The position numbers were made by a program, and so were the translations under genes. A stretch of DNA of 19,878 nucleotides from Acetivibrio sp964466645 (GTDB taxonomy: Bacteria; Bacillota; Clostridia; Acetivibrionales; Acetivibrionaceae), in the NCBI GenBank assembly GCA_964466645.1, contig CAYXPB010000064.1, forward strand, positions 1 to 19,878. The letters are read 5' to 3'. Below the pieces are notes generated by a model. The model had not been told where the DNA came from and searched no databases. It saw nothing but the letters and a program-made list of their open reading frames with translations. Positions 1-7,126 of this stretch are shown here, one piece after another. Positions within the stretch are counted from its first letter, which is position 1. Every line of letters starts with the position of its first letter.

Positions 1-1
1 T

Positions 2-1042
2 ATTGCTACTTTTTTAATGAGTATAGGACAGACCTATGCAGCAGGGCAATATTTTTCAGGAGTATGGGGAGTTACTTCAGCTTCTAAGATAGCTGTCAGC
101 GGATTGACTCTAAATTTAGAGAGAGATCCCGTATCAATTAATGATCGCTTGGTAGTACCAGTGAGAACCGTTTTTTCTCAAATTGGTGCAAAAGTGGATT
201 GGAACGAAGCAAGAAACAAATTGGCTATTACTAAGGGCAATGACGAGATAATAATGTATATTGGTTATACCAACTGCTATGTTAATGGTGTTATAAAGGC
301 AATGGAAGCACCCGCTGTATTGTTTAATGGAACTGTCATGGTTCCGATCAGAGTTGTTGCGGAAGCATTTAATGTATCGGTAGCCTGGAGTGGAAAAAGT
401 TCAACAGTTTATTTAGGAGAAGTGCCGGAAGAGTTAATTGAAGAAGTACCTGCAAGTGGGGGGGATTCTTCAAAGCTTAAAGGACGTGTTGTTGTGATTG
501 ATGCAGGACATGGAGGAACACAATCGGGTGCAGTATATGGAGGAATAAAAGAAAAGAATTTAAACCTTAGCATTGCAAAGAAACTGTATTCAAAGCTTAA
601 AGGACTAGGCATTGTGACTTACATGACAAGAAACAATGATTCCACAGTAAGCTTATACTCAAGATCCGGTCTTGCAAACAGTAAAGATGCAGATTTGCTC
701 ATAAGTATTCACAATAATGCAGGACTATTAAAACATACCGGTAGTATGACATTATATTACCCTAGTTCATCAAAAACAAAAGGTAATTTGTCATGTTATG
801 AATTTGCAAGTATTGTACAAAGGAATATGTGCAATACTTTAGGGGCCAAAGATATGGGAGTTATTGAAAGAACGGGCTTGGCTGTACTAAGAACTTCCAA
901 TATGCCAGCAGTAATAGCTGAAGTAGGTTATATGTCAAATGCTTCAGAACTTAGCAAATTAAAAACATCAGCTTATCAGGAAAAGGCAGCAGAAGCTTTA
1001 AAAAAGTCAATTGTTGAAAGTCTTGAAAAGATGTACAAATAG
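2..1042 (+). CDS. N-acetylmuramoyl-L-alanine amidase with copper-amine-oxidase-like N-domain (5' truncated by window edge)
   Basis: This is a secreted cell-wall hydrolase that cleaves the amide bond between N-acetylmuramic acid and L-alanine in peptidoglycan. Residue numbers count from the ATG at 17. That ATG has no Shine-Dalgarno sequence, the frame is open back to base 2, and the residues before it (IATFL) continue a signal-peptide core ending near QTYA-A, so the true start lies left of the window. Residues 29-134 look like a copper amine oxidase N-terminal domain (PF07833), with paired 'VPVR' and 'VPIR' motifs. An acidic linker leads to an Amidase_3 domain (PF01520) at about 157-340. Its expected zinc and catalytic residues are present: His165 in DAGHGG, Glu179, His232 in SIHNNA and Glu302 in AEVGYMSN. 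A terminator follows 11 bp after the stop. Family assignment is firm; a specific role (growth, sporulation or germination) cannot be read from sequence. Confidence 0.93.
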   Translation: MATFLMSIGQTYAAGQYFSGVWGVTSASKIAVSGLTLNLERDPVSINDRLVVPVRTVFSQIGAKVDWNEARNKLAITKGNDEIIMYIGYTNCYVNGVIKAMEAPAVLFNGTVMVPIRVVAEAFNVSVAWSGKSSTVYLGEVPEELIEEVPASGGDSSKLKGRVVVIDAGHGGTQSGAVYGGIKEKNLNLSIAKKLYSKLKGLGIVTYMTRNNDSTVSLYSRSGLANSKDADLLISIHNNAGLLKHTGSMTLYYPSSSKTKGNLSCYEFASIVQRNMCNTLGAKDMGVIERTGLAVLRTSNMPAVIAEVGYMSNASELSKLKTSAYQEKAAEALKKSIVESLEKMYK

Positions 1043-1052
1043 CATTTTCTAA

Positions 1053-1093
1053 TAAACCGGCACCCAAAACAGGGTGACGGTTTATTGTTTTTT
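1053..1093 (+). terminator. Intrinsic terminator of the amidase gene
   Basis: TAAACCG-g-CACCC at 1053-1065 pairs with GGGTG-a-CGGTTTA at 1072-1084. The 12-bp stem has one G/A mismatch and a 6-nt loop, and six T follow at 1088-1093. It ends the amidase transcript. Confidence 0.85.
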
Positions 1094-1103
1094 ATGGTAT
1101 AAT
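1074..1103 (+). promoter_or_regulatory. Candidate sigma-A promoter for the DUF3842 gene
   Basis: An extended -10 element, TGGTATAAT, lies at 1095-1103. A weak -35 (GTGACG, 1074-1079) stands 18 bp upstream. The -35 falls in the 3' arm of the preceding terminator, so termination and initiation are packed together. The start would be near 1110, leaving a leader of about 60 nt. Confidence 0.4.
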
Positions 1104-1170
1104 GCTATGAATATCGATAAAAAATAATAAATTGTAGAAATTACAGTAGTATATATTTTGGGGTGATAGG

Positions 1171-1584
1171 ATGAAAATAGCTGTTGTAGACGGTCAAGGT
1201 GGAGGTATAGGTAAGGCCATAGTGGAAAAATTGAGAAGAGAACTACCAGAAGAAACTCATATTGTTGCTTTAGGTACGAATGCGTTAGCTACAATGGTTA
1301 TGCTCAAAGCAGGCGCTAATGAAGGTGCATCCGGAGAAAATGCAATAGTAGTCAACTCTACCAAGGTTGATATAATAGTTGGCGTAATAGGTATAATAGT
1401 TGCAAATGCTATGATGGGAGAATTGACACCAAAGATGTCAGAAGCAATTTCATCAAGTTCGGCTAAGAAAGTATTAATACCCTTAAATCGCTGTAATATC
1501 CAAGTGGTAGGCATAAATAATGATCCGTTACCTTACCATATAGATAGTGCTATTGATATAATCAAAAAGAACTTAAAAGGGTAA
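1171..1584 (+). CDS. DUF3842 family protein
   Basis: This 137-residue soluble protein is recognised as DUF3842 (PF12953), a family of unknown function common in Clostridia. It opens with a beta strand and a glycine-rich loop (VVDGQGGGIGKAI, residues 5-17) like the nucleotide-binding turn of a Rossmann fold. A hydrophobic, glycine-rich stretch (about 67-83) and a conserved-looking 'LIPLNRCNIQVVG' segment (about 102-114) follow. The start is supported by GGGGTGATAGG just before the ATG at 1171. No transmembrane segment, signal peptide or catalytic motif is evident. Binding of a dinucleotide is a guess from the loop alone. It appears monocistronic, with its own extended -10 promoter, and no terminator hairpin was found after it. 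Confidence 0.85.
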   Translation: MKIAVVDGQGGGIGKAIVEKLRRELPEETHIVALGTNALATMVMLKAGANEGASGENAIVVNSTKVDIIVGVIGIIVANAMMGELTPKMSEAISSSSAKKVLIPLNRCNIQVVGINNDPLPYHIDSAIDIIKKNLKG

Positions 1585-1653
1585 TATCATTCTAAGTATT
1601 AGCAGGTTTAAAATTTGGCGCAGTAATTATAATAGGAAAATGTGTTCTTAATA

Positions 1654-1866
1654 CTATTGTAGCATATACATAAAACTTGTTATGTTTTCATGTAAGATAT
1701 CAGGATCTAATCTGCCTTTTTGAGCATCTGCAAATAGATTTTCATAAGCTTCCAATGCTCTTTTTATATGTTGCTTTTTTTCATAACTCCAGTCTGGGAC
1801 GCTTTGAATTTCCTTTATATCATCAATATAGGTCTTTATGATTTCAAGGGTCTTTTCATTTGTCAA
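1654..1866 (-). CDS. Small hypothetical protein, TTG start
   Basis: This encodes 70 residues that I do not recognise. The start is TTG at 1866-1864. The reading is supported by a strong ribosome binding site, AAGGAGG (minus strand, about 1874-1880), 8 nt ahead. No in-frame ATG lies close to that site. The product is soluble, charged and predicted mostly helical, rich in Glu, Lys, Asp and Ile (for example EIIKTYIDDIKEIQ), with no cysteine, membrane segment or signal peptide. It lies between the DUF3842 gene (convergent) and mutS2 (divergent). The good ribosome binding site and gene-like composition argue that it is real. The function is unknown. Confidence 0.65.
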   Translation of the reverse strand: MTNEKTLEIIKTYIDDIKEIQSVPDWSYEKKQHIKRALEAYENLFADAQKGRLDPDILHENITSFMYMLQ

Positions 1867-2201
1867 AATTAAAACCTCCTTATAGACCTGATTTTTTAGG
1901 GTATTGTATATGTATAGGATTTTCTTTAGAAAAGAAATTATACAAAGAAAATATTACCACTTAGGAATCTTTAATTATTTGAACAAGAACAAAACTAAAA
2001 AGAATATATTTAAACGATTTTATCATCAAGGCTTATTATAGTATGAAAATGCGGAACACTACAATTAACATTAGGATTCATTATATATTTTACTTAAGGT
2101 GTTTTTTTGCTATAATATATAAAACATAAGAAATGGTTTTCATTGGTACTACTTTTATGTTAAAGCGTTGAAAATAACCATTAGGAAAGGTAACTATATA
2201 T
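1867..2201. other. Divergent intergenic region upstream of mutS2
   Basis: These 335 bp carry the ribosome binding site of the small minus-strand gene, a TATAAT on the minus strand (1942-1937, no good -35), and the mutS2 promoter. TTTCTTT-AGA-AAAGAAA at 1921-1937 can fold into a weak A/T hairpin. A 28-codon frame from the ATG at 2043 lacks a convincing ribosome binding site. Nothing else was recognised. Confidence 0.6.
2089..2116 (+). promoter_or_regulatory. Candidate promoter for mutS2
   Basis: An extended -10 box, TGCTATAAT, lies at 2108-2116, with TTTACT (2089-2094) 16 bp upstream as a four-of-six -35. Transcription would start near 2123, leaving a leader of about 80 nt before the mutS2 ATG. 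The mutS2 ribosome binding site (AGGAAAGG, about 2183-2190) is 11-12 nt from the start, a rather long spacing. Confidence 0.5.
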
Positions 2202-4583
2202 ATGAATGAAAAGACCATAAGAATTTTGGAGTATAACAAAATAATAGACAGACTGGTGTCACTTACAGCATCGAATCTTGGTTCCGAATTGGCAAAGCAG
2301 CTTATGCCGGATAATGACTTTGAAAAAATTAAAATAAATTTGAAGGAAACCAGTGATGGGGTAAACTTTATATCAAGAAGGGGAAGCCCACCTTTAGGAG
2401 GTATTCATGATATAAGGGATAGTATTAGAAGAGCCGATATAGGTTCAATGTTAAACCTTAGAGAACTCATACGAGTGGCAGGAGTATTGCGTGCTGTCAG
2501 AAACTTAAAAAATTATTCAAGTGGCGAAAATATTAGGACAGATGATGATAATGTAGTAGGGGAATTGATTAGTTGTCTCGAAGCAGCTAAGAGGGTTGAG
2601 GATAAAATTAATCTTTGCATATTGAGTGAAGAGGAAATATCCGACAGTGCGAGTCCTGCATTAGGAAATATCAGGAGACAGATACGTCATGCTCAGAATT
2701 CAATAAAGGATAAACTTAATGACCTGGTTAGGTCTTCTAAATATCAGAAATACATGCAGGAGTCGATAGTTACTATGAGAGGGGATAGATACGTTGTACC
2801 TGTCAAACAGGAATACAGAGGTGAAATACCTGGCCTTATACATGATTCCTCTGCAAGTGGAGCAACACTCTTTATTGAACCTATGGCGGTTGTAGAGGCA
2901 AACAATACTATCCGCGAGCTTAAATTAAAGGAACAGGCTGAGATTGAAAGAATACTTCAGGAACTATCCGCTGATGTGGCTCAAATTGCTGTTGAACTTA
3001 AGACTAATATTACGCTATTGGCAAAGCTTGACTTTATTTTTGCTAAAGCAAAACTGAGTTTGGACTATAATTGTGTTTGCCCAAAACTTAACAGTGGAGG
3101 TAAAACAATTATCAAAAAGGGAAGACACCCTCTGCTTGATGCTAAAATTGTGGTGCCTATTGATTTCTGGATAGGTGAAGAATTTGACACTCTAGTTGTT
3201 ACAGGACCCAATACAGGTGGCAAGACGGTAACCCTTAAAACTGTGGGATTGTTCACACTGATGACACAAGCAGGACTTCATATTCCTGCAAACGAAGGAA
3301 CTGAAGTAAGTGTTTTTAACAAGATTTTTGCCGATATTGGAGATGAGCAAAGCATTGAACAGAGCTTAAGCACATTTTCATCTCACATGAAGAATATTGT
3401 AAATATATTAGAAAGCGTAGACAATAATTCACTTGTTTTATTTGATGAGTTAGGAGCCGGCACTGACCCTACCGAAGGAGCTGCATTGGCAATGGCGATT
3501 TTAGAACATCTAAAGGAAAGAGGCTGCACTATTGTTGCTACTACTCACTATAGTCAGCTAAAGGTTTATGCGGTTACTACGCCTTATGTTGAGAATGCCT
3601 GCTGCGAGTTTGATGTTGAGACCTTAAAACCGACTTACAAACTTTTGATTGGTGTACCAGGAAGAAGTAATGCCTTTGCAATATCTAATAGATTAGGGCT
3701 TATTGACTCAGTGGTTGAACATGCAAAGAGTTACCTGACAAGCGAAGAAATTAAATTTGAAGATATGCTTATGTCCATTGAAAAGAATCTTAATCAATCG
3801 GAAAGTGAAAGAACACAAGCACAGGTTTTGAAAATTGAGGCAGAAAAAATAAAAAATGAGATAGAAGGTCAAAGGAAAAGATTTGAGGATAAAAAGGAAA
3901 TCATTTTAAAAGAGGCTAGAGAAGAGGCTAGAAAACTTCTATTGGATGCAAAGCATGAAGCAGAGGATGTTCTTTCGGAGATGAGAAGAATACAGAGGGA
4001 AAAGGAAAGCGGTACAAGTCAAAAGGCGGCAGAAGAGATGCGACTTAAGTTAAAGAATAGGATTGATACTATTGAAGATGCTTTGAGTAAGCCTATTATC
4101 CCTAAAAATACGCTTGTCAAACCGCCTAAAAACCTTAAGCCAGGAGATAGTGTATTAATTACTAATCTAAATCAGAGAGGAACTATTGTATCAACAGCGG
4201 ATAAAAATGGTGAGGCAATAGTTCAGGCTGGTATTATGAAAATAAACGTTCATATCACCAATTTAAAAATAATAGACGAACAGAAAGAACAGATAAAGAG
4301 GACCGGAGCAGGAGAAATAGGCGTATCAAAAGTAAGAAATATTAGTAATGAAGTAGATGTCAGGGGTTTGAGACTAGATGAAGCTCTAGAAATTGTTGAT
4401 AAATATTTAGATGATGTAGTTATATCGGGTCTTTCTGAAATATGTATAATACACGGCAAAGGTACTGGAATATTGAGAAGTGGAATTCACCAATATCTAA
4501 AAAGCAATAGACGAATTAAGTCCTACAGGCTCGGAAAATATGGAGAAGGTGAAACCGGAGTCACAATTGTAGAAATCAAGTAG
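2202..4583 (+). CDS. mutS2: MutS2 endonuclease / ribosome-rescue ATPase
   Basis: MutS2 is a MutS-related ATPase without the mismatch-recognition domain. In different bacteria it suppresses recombination or, in Bacillus subtilis, acts on collided ribosomes. The 793-residue length is normal for the family. A helical core fills about 1-310. The ATPase domain has Walker A GPNTGGKT (335-342), a signature segment around STFSSH (390-395), Walker B LVLFDELGAGTDP (411-423) and a TTH motif (447-449). A charged coiled coil spans about 515-625. A KOW-like segment at about 640-690 is followed by the C-terminal Smr nuclease domain, with DVRG (719-722) and HGKGTG (751-756). All key motifs are intact. It appears monocistronic, with its own promoter upstream and no gene on the same strand for about 400 bp downstream. 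Confidence 0.97.
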   Translation: MNEKTIRILEYNKIIDRLVSLTASNLGSELAKQLMPDNDFEKIKINLKETSDGVNFISRRGSPPLGGIHDIRDSIRRADIGSMLNLRELIRVAGVLRAVRNLKNYSSGENIRTDDDNVVGELISCLEAAKRVEDKINLCILSEEEISDSASPALGNIRRQIRHAQNSIKDKLNDLVRSSKYQKYMQESIVTMRGDRYVVPVKQEYRGEIPGLIHDSSASGATLFIEPMAVVEANNTIRELKLKEQAEIERILQELSADVAQIAVELKTNITLLAKLDFIFAKAKLSLDYNCVCPKLNSGGKTIIKKGRHPLLDAKIVVPIDFWIGEEFDTLVVTGPNTGGKTVTLKTVGLFTLMTQAGLHIPANEGTEVSVFNKIFADIGDEQSIEQSLSTFSSHMKNIVNILESVDNNSLVLFDELGAGTDPTEGAALAMAILEHLKERGCTIVATTHYSQLKVYAVTTPYVENACCEFDVETLKPTYKLLIGVPGRSNAFAISNRLGLIDSVVEHAKSYLTSEEIKFEDMLMSIEKNLNQSESERTQAQVLKIEAEKIKNEIEGQRKRFEDKKEIILKEAREEARKLLLDAKHEAEDVLSEMRRIQREKESGTSQKAAEEMRLKLKNRIDTIEDALSKPIIPKNTLVKPPKNLKPGDSVLITNLNQRGTIVSTADKNGEAIVQAGIMKINVHITNLKIIDEQKEQIKRTGAGEIGVSKVRNISNEVDVRGLRLDEALEIVDKYLDDVVISGLSEICIIHGKGTGILRSGIHQYLKSNRRIKSYRLGKYGEGETGVTIVEIK

Positions 4584-4653
4584 AATTGTTCCATCTGTTA
4601 TAACGTGTTAAACACTAATTAGCATTGTTTGGAATGTAGAACGTACGTAAGTA

Positions 4654-4680
4654 TTGACAAATGTTAGAAAAAGCTATAAT
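4654..4680 (+). promoter_or_regulatory. Orphan promoter upstream of a short hairpin transcript
   Basis: A perfect TTGACA (4654-4659) and a perfect TATAAT (4675-4680) are separated by 15 bp, shorter than the usual 17. The palindrome ACGTACGT (4641-4648) lies just upstream and could be a protein site. No gene follows; a terminator lies about 40 bp downstream. Confidence 0.42.
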
Positions 4681-4686
4681 TTATAG

Positions 4687-4758
4687 ATAGTTCGACAAAC
4701 TACTAATCATATTAAGGGTGGACTCGTAGACCAGTAGATACGAGTCTTTTTCCTTTTT
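4687..4758 (+). ncRNA. Candidate small two-hairpin RNA
   Basis: A transcript from the orphan promoter would run about 70 nt. It would contain a small hairpin at its 5' end (TAGTT-CGACA-AACTA, 4688-4702), an A/U-rich linker, and the terminator hairpin (4721-4746) with a 10-nt loop GACCAGTAGA and a U tail. No start codon with a ribosome binding site is present. It does not match a riboswitch class I recognise. It could equally be just the downstream end of a mutS2 readthrough transcript. Confidence 0.28.
4721..4758 (+). terminator. Intrinsic terminator downstream of mutS2
   Basis: GACTCGTA (4721-4728) pairs perfectly with TACGAGTC (4739-4746) around a 10-nt loop. TTTTTCCTTTTTT follows (4747-4758 region). 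It lies 138 bp after the mutS2 stop and may end mutS2, a short independent RNA, or both. Confidence 0.8.
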
Positions 4759-4759
4759 T

Positions 4760-4858
4760 GTTCCATACAACATTTCTAAATTCTTGAACGAAAGATATGA
4801 GTTGCTTGAAGAAATAGGTGAAGGTTTTTGTGTAAAAGTATATGGCTATTCGATCTAA
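4760..4858 (+). pseudogene. Possible remnant of a Ser/Thr protein kinase N-lobe
   Basis: The frame 4760-4858 has no start codon. It encodes a stretch containing ERYELLEEIGEGFCVKVYGY and stops at TAA 4856-4858. This resembles the start of a Hanks-type kinase domain (RYxLLEEIGEGxxGxVYKxx), including a glycine-rich-loop-like GEG and the downstream V-Y pair. The second loop glycine is missing (FC), and no invariant lysine, HRD or DFG region follows in any frame within the gap. If real, only about 30 codons survive. A chance match is possible because the segment is short. Confidence 0.25.
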
Positions 4859-4914
4859 TTCAACTTTCGGCTAAAATGGTTTCATGCAAATTATTGCTTA
4901 TAAATAATTAAGGC

Positions 4915-4943
4915 TTGCCCTGATGCTTATAAAATATTATGAT
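4915..4943 (+). promoter_or_regulatory. Candidate promoter for the ytvI-like gene
   Basis: TTGCCC (4915-4920) and TATGAT (4938-4943) are 17 bp apart. The start would be near 4950, giving a short leader that includes GGAG (4969-4972) 5 nt before the ATG. A sporulation-specific sigma site was not recognised. Confidence 0.45.
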
Positions 4944-4977
4944 ATATATATAACAAATACAGTTTTTTGGAGATTAT

Positions 4978-6054
4978 ATGAATAAGGGTTTAAAGTTGTT
5001 TTTGAGATTGCTCCTTGTAATTGGAGGTACAGTACTAGGAGTTTTACTGTTTTTTAAGTCCATTTTGTACATTGCACCTTTTATAATAGCATTTGCACTG
5101 TCATCACTAATGGAACCTCTAATTAAGTTTCTAATGAAAAAGGTTAAACTTAATAGAAAAGCCTCAGCACTAATTTCACTTTTGCTTGTTATGCTAATCA
5201 TTGGTTTAGTCCTGGCGTTTCTGATATCTAGGATTTATCAGGAAGCTTTAAGTTTGTCTGAAATAATACCTGAATATTCTAGGAATATTTATTTTAATGT
5301 TAAAGAGTATATTAGCAGGGCTTCGGAAATTTACTTAAGACTTCCTGAAGAAGCAACTAAAAGTGTAGAGGGAATGGTAGCAAATTTGACTTCAAATGTG
5401 TCGGAAATAGGAGGTTCCTTTGCAAAGAGATTATTTAACACTGCTATATCTATTCCACAGGCAATAATTTTTGTTATTATTACTATGTTGTCAACGTTTT
5501 TTATGGCAGCTGACAGGGAAAAGATTTATGATTATATCAAATTAAGCATTCCTGAAGTTTGGGTCAACAATGTAATAACCATAAAAGACGATATGTTTGC
5601 GGCACTCTTTGGTTATATAAGAGCCCAGCTAATACTTATGAGTATCACTTTTGTTGAATTAAGTATAGGTTTTGCCATTATAGGTGTTAAGCAAAACATA
5701 CTCTTAGGATTGCTGATTAGTATCATAGATGCGCTTCCCATTCTTGGAACGGGAGGAGTTTTGATTCCATGGGCAATATATAATTTTATTACTGGCGATA
5801 TTAGAATGGGAATTTCACTTATAATACTTTATGGCGTAGTATTGGTGGTAAGGCAGCTTATAGAGCCAAAGGTTTTAGGTCAGCAGATAGGATTACATCC
5901 TTTAGTGACTCTTCTATCCATGTATTTAGGATTGAGAATATTTGGTTATATAGGAATGATAATTGGTCCTATAACAATCTTACTCCTAAAAAACATAATT
6001 GGGGGATTGTTTAAGAAAAAGTCCTTTAAAGAATATGTAAAAGAGTGTGAATAA
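4978..6054 (+). CDS. ytvI: AI-2E transporter family permease, YtvI-like (sporulation integral membrane protein)
   Basis: This is a 358-residue polytopic membrane protein of the AI-2E transporter / UPF0118 family. Hydrophobic segments lie at about 6-27, 30-48, 62-84, 157-176, 217-236, 241-267, 277-291 and 306-340. A soluble amphipathic region at about 85-155 follows the third segment, as in the family. Conserved-looking motifs are DALPILGTGGVLIPWAI (251-267) and RQLIEPKVLGQQIGLHPL (292-309). The latter resembles the sporulation subfamily YtvI, so I prefer that name over a plain AI-2E exporter; the transported substrate is unknown. GGAG at 4969-4972 supports the ATG. It converges on sigK with only 20 bp between stops, which fits a sporulation neighbourhood without proving co-regulation. 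Confidence 0.85.
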   Translation: MNKGLKLFLRLLLVIGGTVLGVLLFFKSILYIAPFIIAFALSSLMEPLIKFLMKKVKLNRKASALISLLLVMLIIGLVLAFLISRIYQEALSLSEIIPEYSRNIYFNVKEYISRASEIYLRLPEEATKSVEGMVANLTSNVSEIGGSFAKRLFNTAISIPQAIIFVIITMLSTFFMAADREKIYDYIKLSIPEVWVNNVITIKDDMFAALFGYIRAQLILMSITFVELSIGFAIIGVKQNILLGLLISIIDALPILGTGGVLIPWAIYNFITGDIRMGISLIILYGVVLVVRQLIEPKVLGQQIGLHPLVTLLSMYLGLRIFGYIGMIIGPITILLLKNIIGGLFKKKSFKEYVKECE

Positions 6055-6065
6055 ACAAAATTAAG

Positions 6066-6090
6066 AGGAGGCTGTCATGGACAGCCTTCT
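6066..6090. terminator. Bidirectional hairpin between ytvI and sigK
   Basis: An 11-bp stem with one G-T pair is formed by AGGAGGCTGTC (6066-6076 region) and GACAGCCTTCT (6080-6090), with an ATG loop. On the plus strand a broken T-rich stretch follows (GATTTTAATTCTTT); on the minus strand TTAATTTTG follows. The last four codons and the stop of sigK lie inside the hairpin. Confidence 0.6.
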
Positions 6091-6785
6091 GATTTTAATT
6101 CTTTACCTAATTTTTTTATAGCTTTCTTTTCAATTCTTGATACATAGGATCTTGAAATACCCAGCATTTTTGCTATTTCTCGCTGAGTTTTACTTGTACC
6201 GTTTAAAAGGCCATATCTAAGTTCTAGAACCACCTTTTCCCTATTCTTTAGTACCAACTTCATTTTATTGTATAAACGCTTAACCTGCATTTTCAGTTCA
6301 ACTTCTTCAACAACCGATTCAGCTTCGTTTCCAATTACGTCAATAAGTGCGATTTCATTTCCTTCACGGTCAACGCCGATAGGATCCTGAAGAGAAACTT
6401 CACTCTGGATTTTTTTGCTGGATCTGATCTGCATCAAAATCTCATTTTCAATGCATCGGGCAGCATAGGTGGCAAGTCGGGTTCCTTTATCGTGGTTAAA
6501 GGTAGCAATTGCCTTTATAAGGCCTATTGTTCCAATGGAGATAAGGTCATCTGAATCACCTACCGTAGCGTTGTATTTTTTTACAATGTGAGCTACAAGC
6601 CTTAAATTCCTTTCAATAAGGATATTTCTTGCTTCTTCGTTCCCTTCTTTAAGCAAATTGATATAGTGTTTCTCCTCCTCTGGACTTAGTGGTTGTGGAA
6701 ATGAATTTACATTGGATACATATCCAAAAAGAAAAAATATGTTTTTTATTACTTCAAAAAGTAATGTGCAAGCTATTGTAAACAA
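6075..6785 (-). CDS. sigK: RNA polymerase sporulation sigma factor SigK (pro-sigma-K)
   Basis: Sigma-K is the late mother-cell sigma factor that drives coat and cortex maturation genes. The 236-residue product is complete and not split by a skin-type element. Region 2 spans about 53-123 (NLRLVAHIVKKY, DLISIGTIGLIKAI, LATYAARCIENEIL). Region 4 spans about 175-228, with a helix-turn-helix at about 198-217 (TKTQREIAKMLGI-like). The start is TTG at 6785-6783, chosen because a perfect GGAGGTG (minus strand, 6799-6793) sits 7 nt ahead. This start yields a hydrophobic leader of about 20 residues before YVSNVNSFPQPLS, matching the Bacillus subtilis pro-sequence that SpoIVFB removes. Activation by membrane proteolysis is therefore likely. 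Clostridioides difficile sigK lacks such a leader. The protease gene is not in this window. Confidence 0.96.
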   Translation of the reverse strand: MFTIACTLLFEVIKNIFFLFGYVSNVNSFPQPLSPEEEKHYINLLKEGNEEARNILIERNLRLVAHIVKKYNATVGDSDDLISIGTIGLIKAIATFNHDKGTRLATYAARCIENEILMQIRSSKKIQSEVSLQDPIGVDREGNEIALIDVIGNEAESVVEEVELKMQVKRLYNKMKLVLKNREKVVLELRYGLLNGTSKTQREIAKMLGISRSYVSRIEKKAIKKLGKELKSEGCP

Positions 6786-6819
6786 GGTAAGGCACCTCCG
6801 ATAAATAGGCTACCTTTTA

Positions 6820-6827
6820 ATTATATG
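6820..6827 (-). promoter_or_regulatory. Possible sigma-E-type -10 element for sigK
   Basis: On the minus strand CATATAAT (6827-6820) resembles the sigma-E -10 consensus CATACAnT. It lies about 20 bp upstream of the sigK ribosome binding site. No good -35 (ATA-type) was found at the right distance, so this rests mainly on position and the known sigma-E dependence of sigK in other species. Confidence 0.25.
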
Positions 6828-7070
6828 AGTTTTGGTTTTACTAGGTGCAAGTACATTAATAAATTTTTTTTAATGTTCAGAAAATTATCACAAATCCACC
6901 ATATTTACACCATTTAGCATTTGTATATTTATAATGCCAATTCAAAAAATAACATATACAATAATCAAGTCACAGAGCCTTAGAAATGTCGAATATGGAG
7001 TTGGAATTTGGTTTGATTTGGATTGTGTAGAGTAATATTGACACTATAGCCACATTAATTTCAATATAAA

Positions 7071-7120
7071 ATCTCCTAAGGTGGTTATATTAAAAGAGAA
7101 TAAACTATTTACAAGGAGAT
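7071..7120 (+). promoter_or_regulatory. Leader with a potential anti-Shine-Dalgarno arm
   Basis: ATCTCCT (7071-7077) is a perfect reverse complement of AGGAGAT (7114-7120), which contains the ribosome binding site of the gene at 7127. Pairing the two would close a 36-nt loop and hide the site. No further stem extension was found, so the structure may be weak. Confidence 0.25.
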
Positions 7121-7126
7121 GTAAAA

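Larger units (their letters stand above)
6786..7126. other. Divergent intergenic region between sigK and the secreted-protein gene
   Basis: These 341 bp hold the sigK ribosome binding site, a possible mother-cell promoter (6820-6827, minus), and the leader of the downstream plus-strand gene. TTTACA (6904-6909) and TATAAT (6930-6935) on the plus strand are 20 bp apart, too far for a typical promoter. TTGACA (7038-7043) has only weak -10 partners (CAATAT at 7062-7067). No ORF with a ribosome binding site and no long repeat was found. Confidence 0.55.

Noticed and set aside
1921..1937. TTTCTTT-AGA-AAAGAAA palindrome
   Set aside because: It is low-complexity A/T sequence with a 3-nt loop and no T tail; chance is the simplest explanation.
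2043..2129. 28-codon frame from ATG 2043 upstream of mutS2
   Set aside because: The only upstream AAGG is about 11 nt away, and the frame overlaps the mutS2 promoter. Composition is not gene-like.
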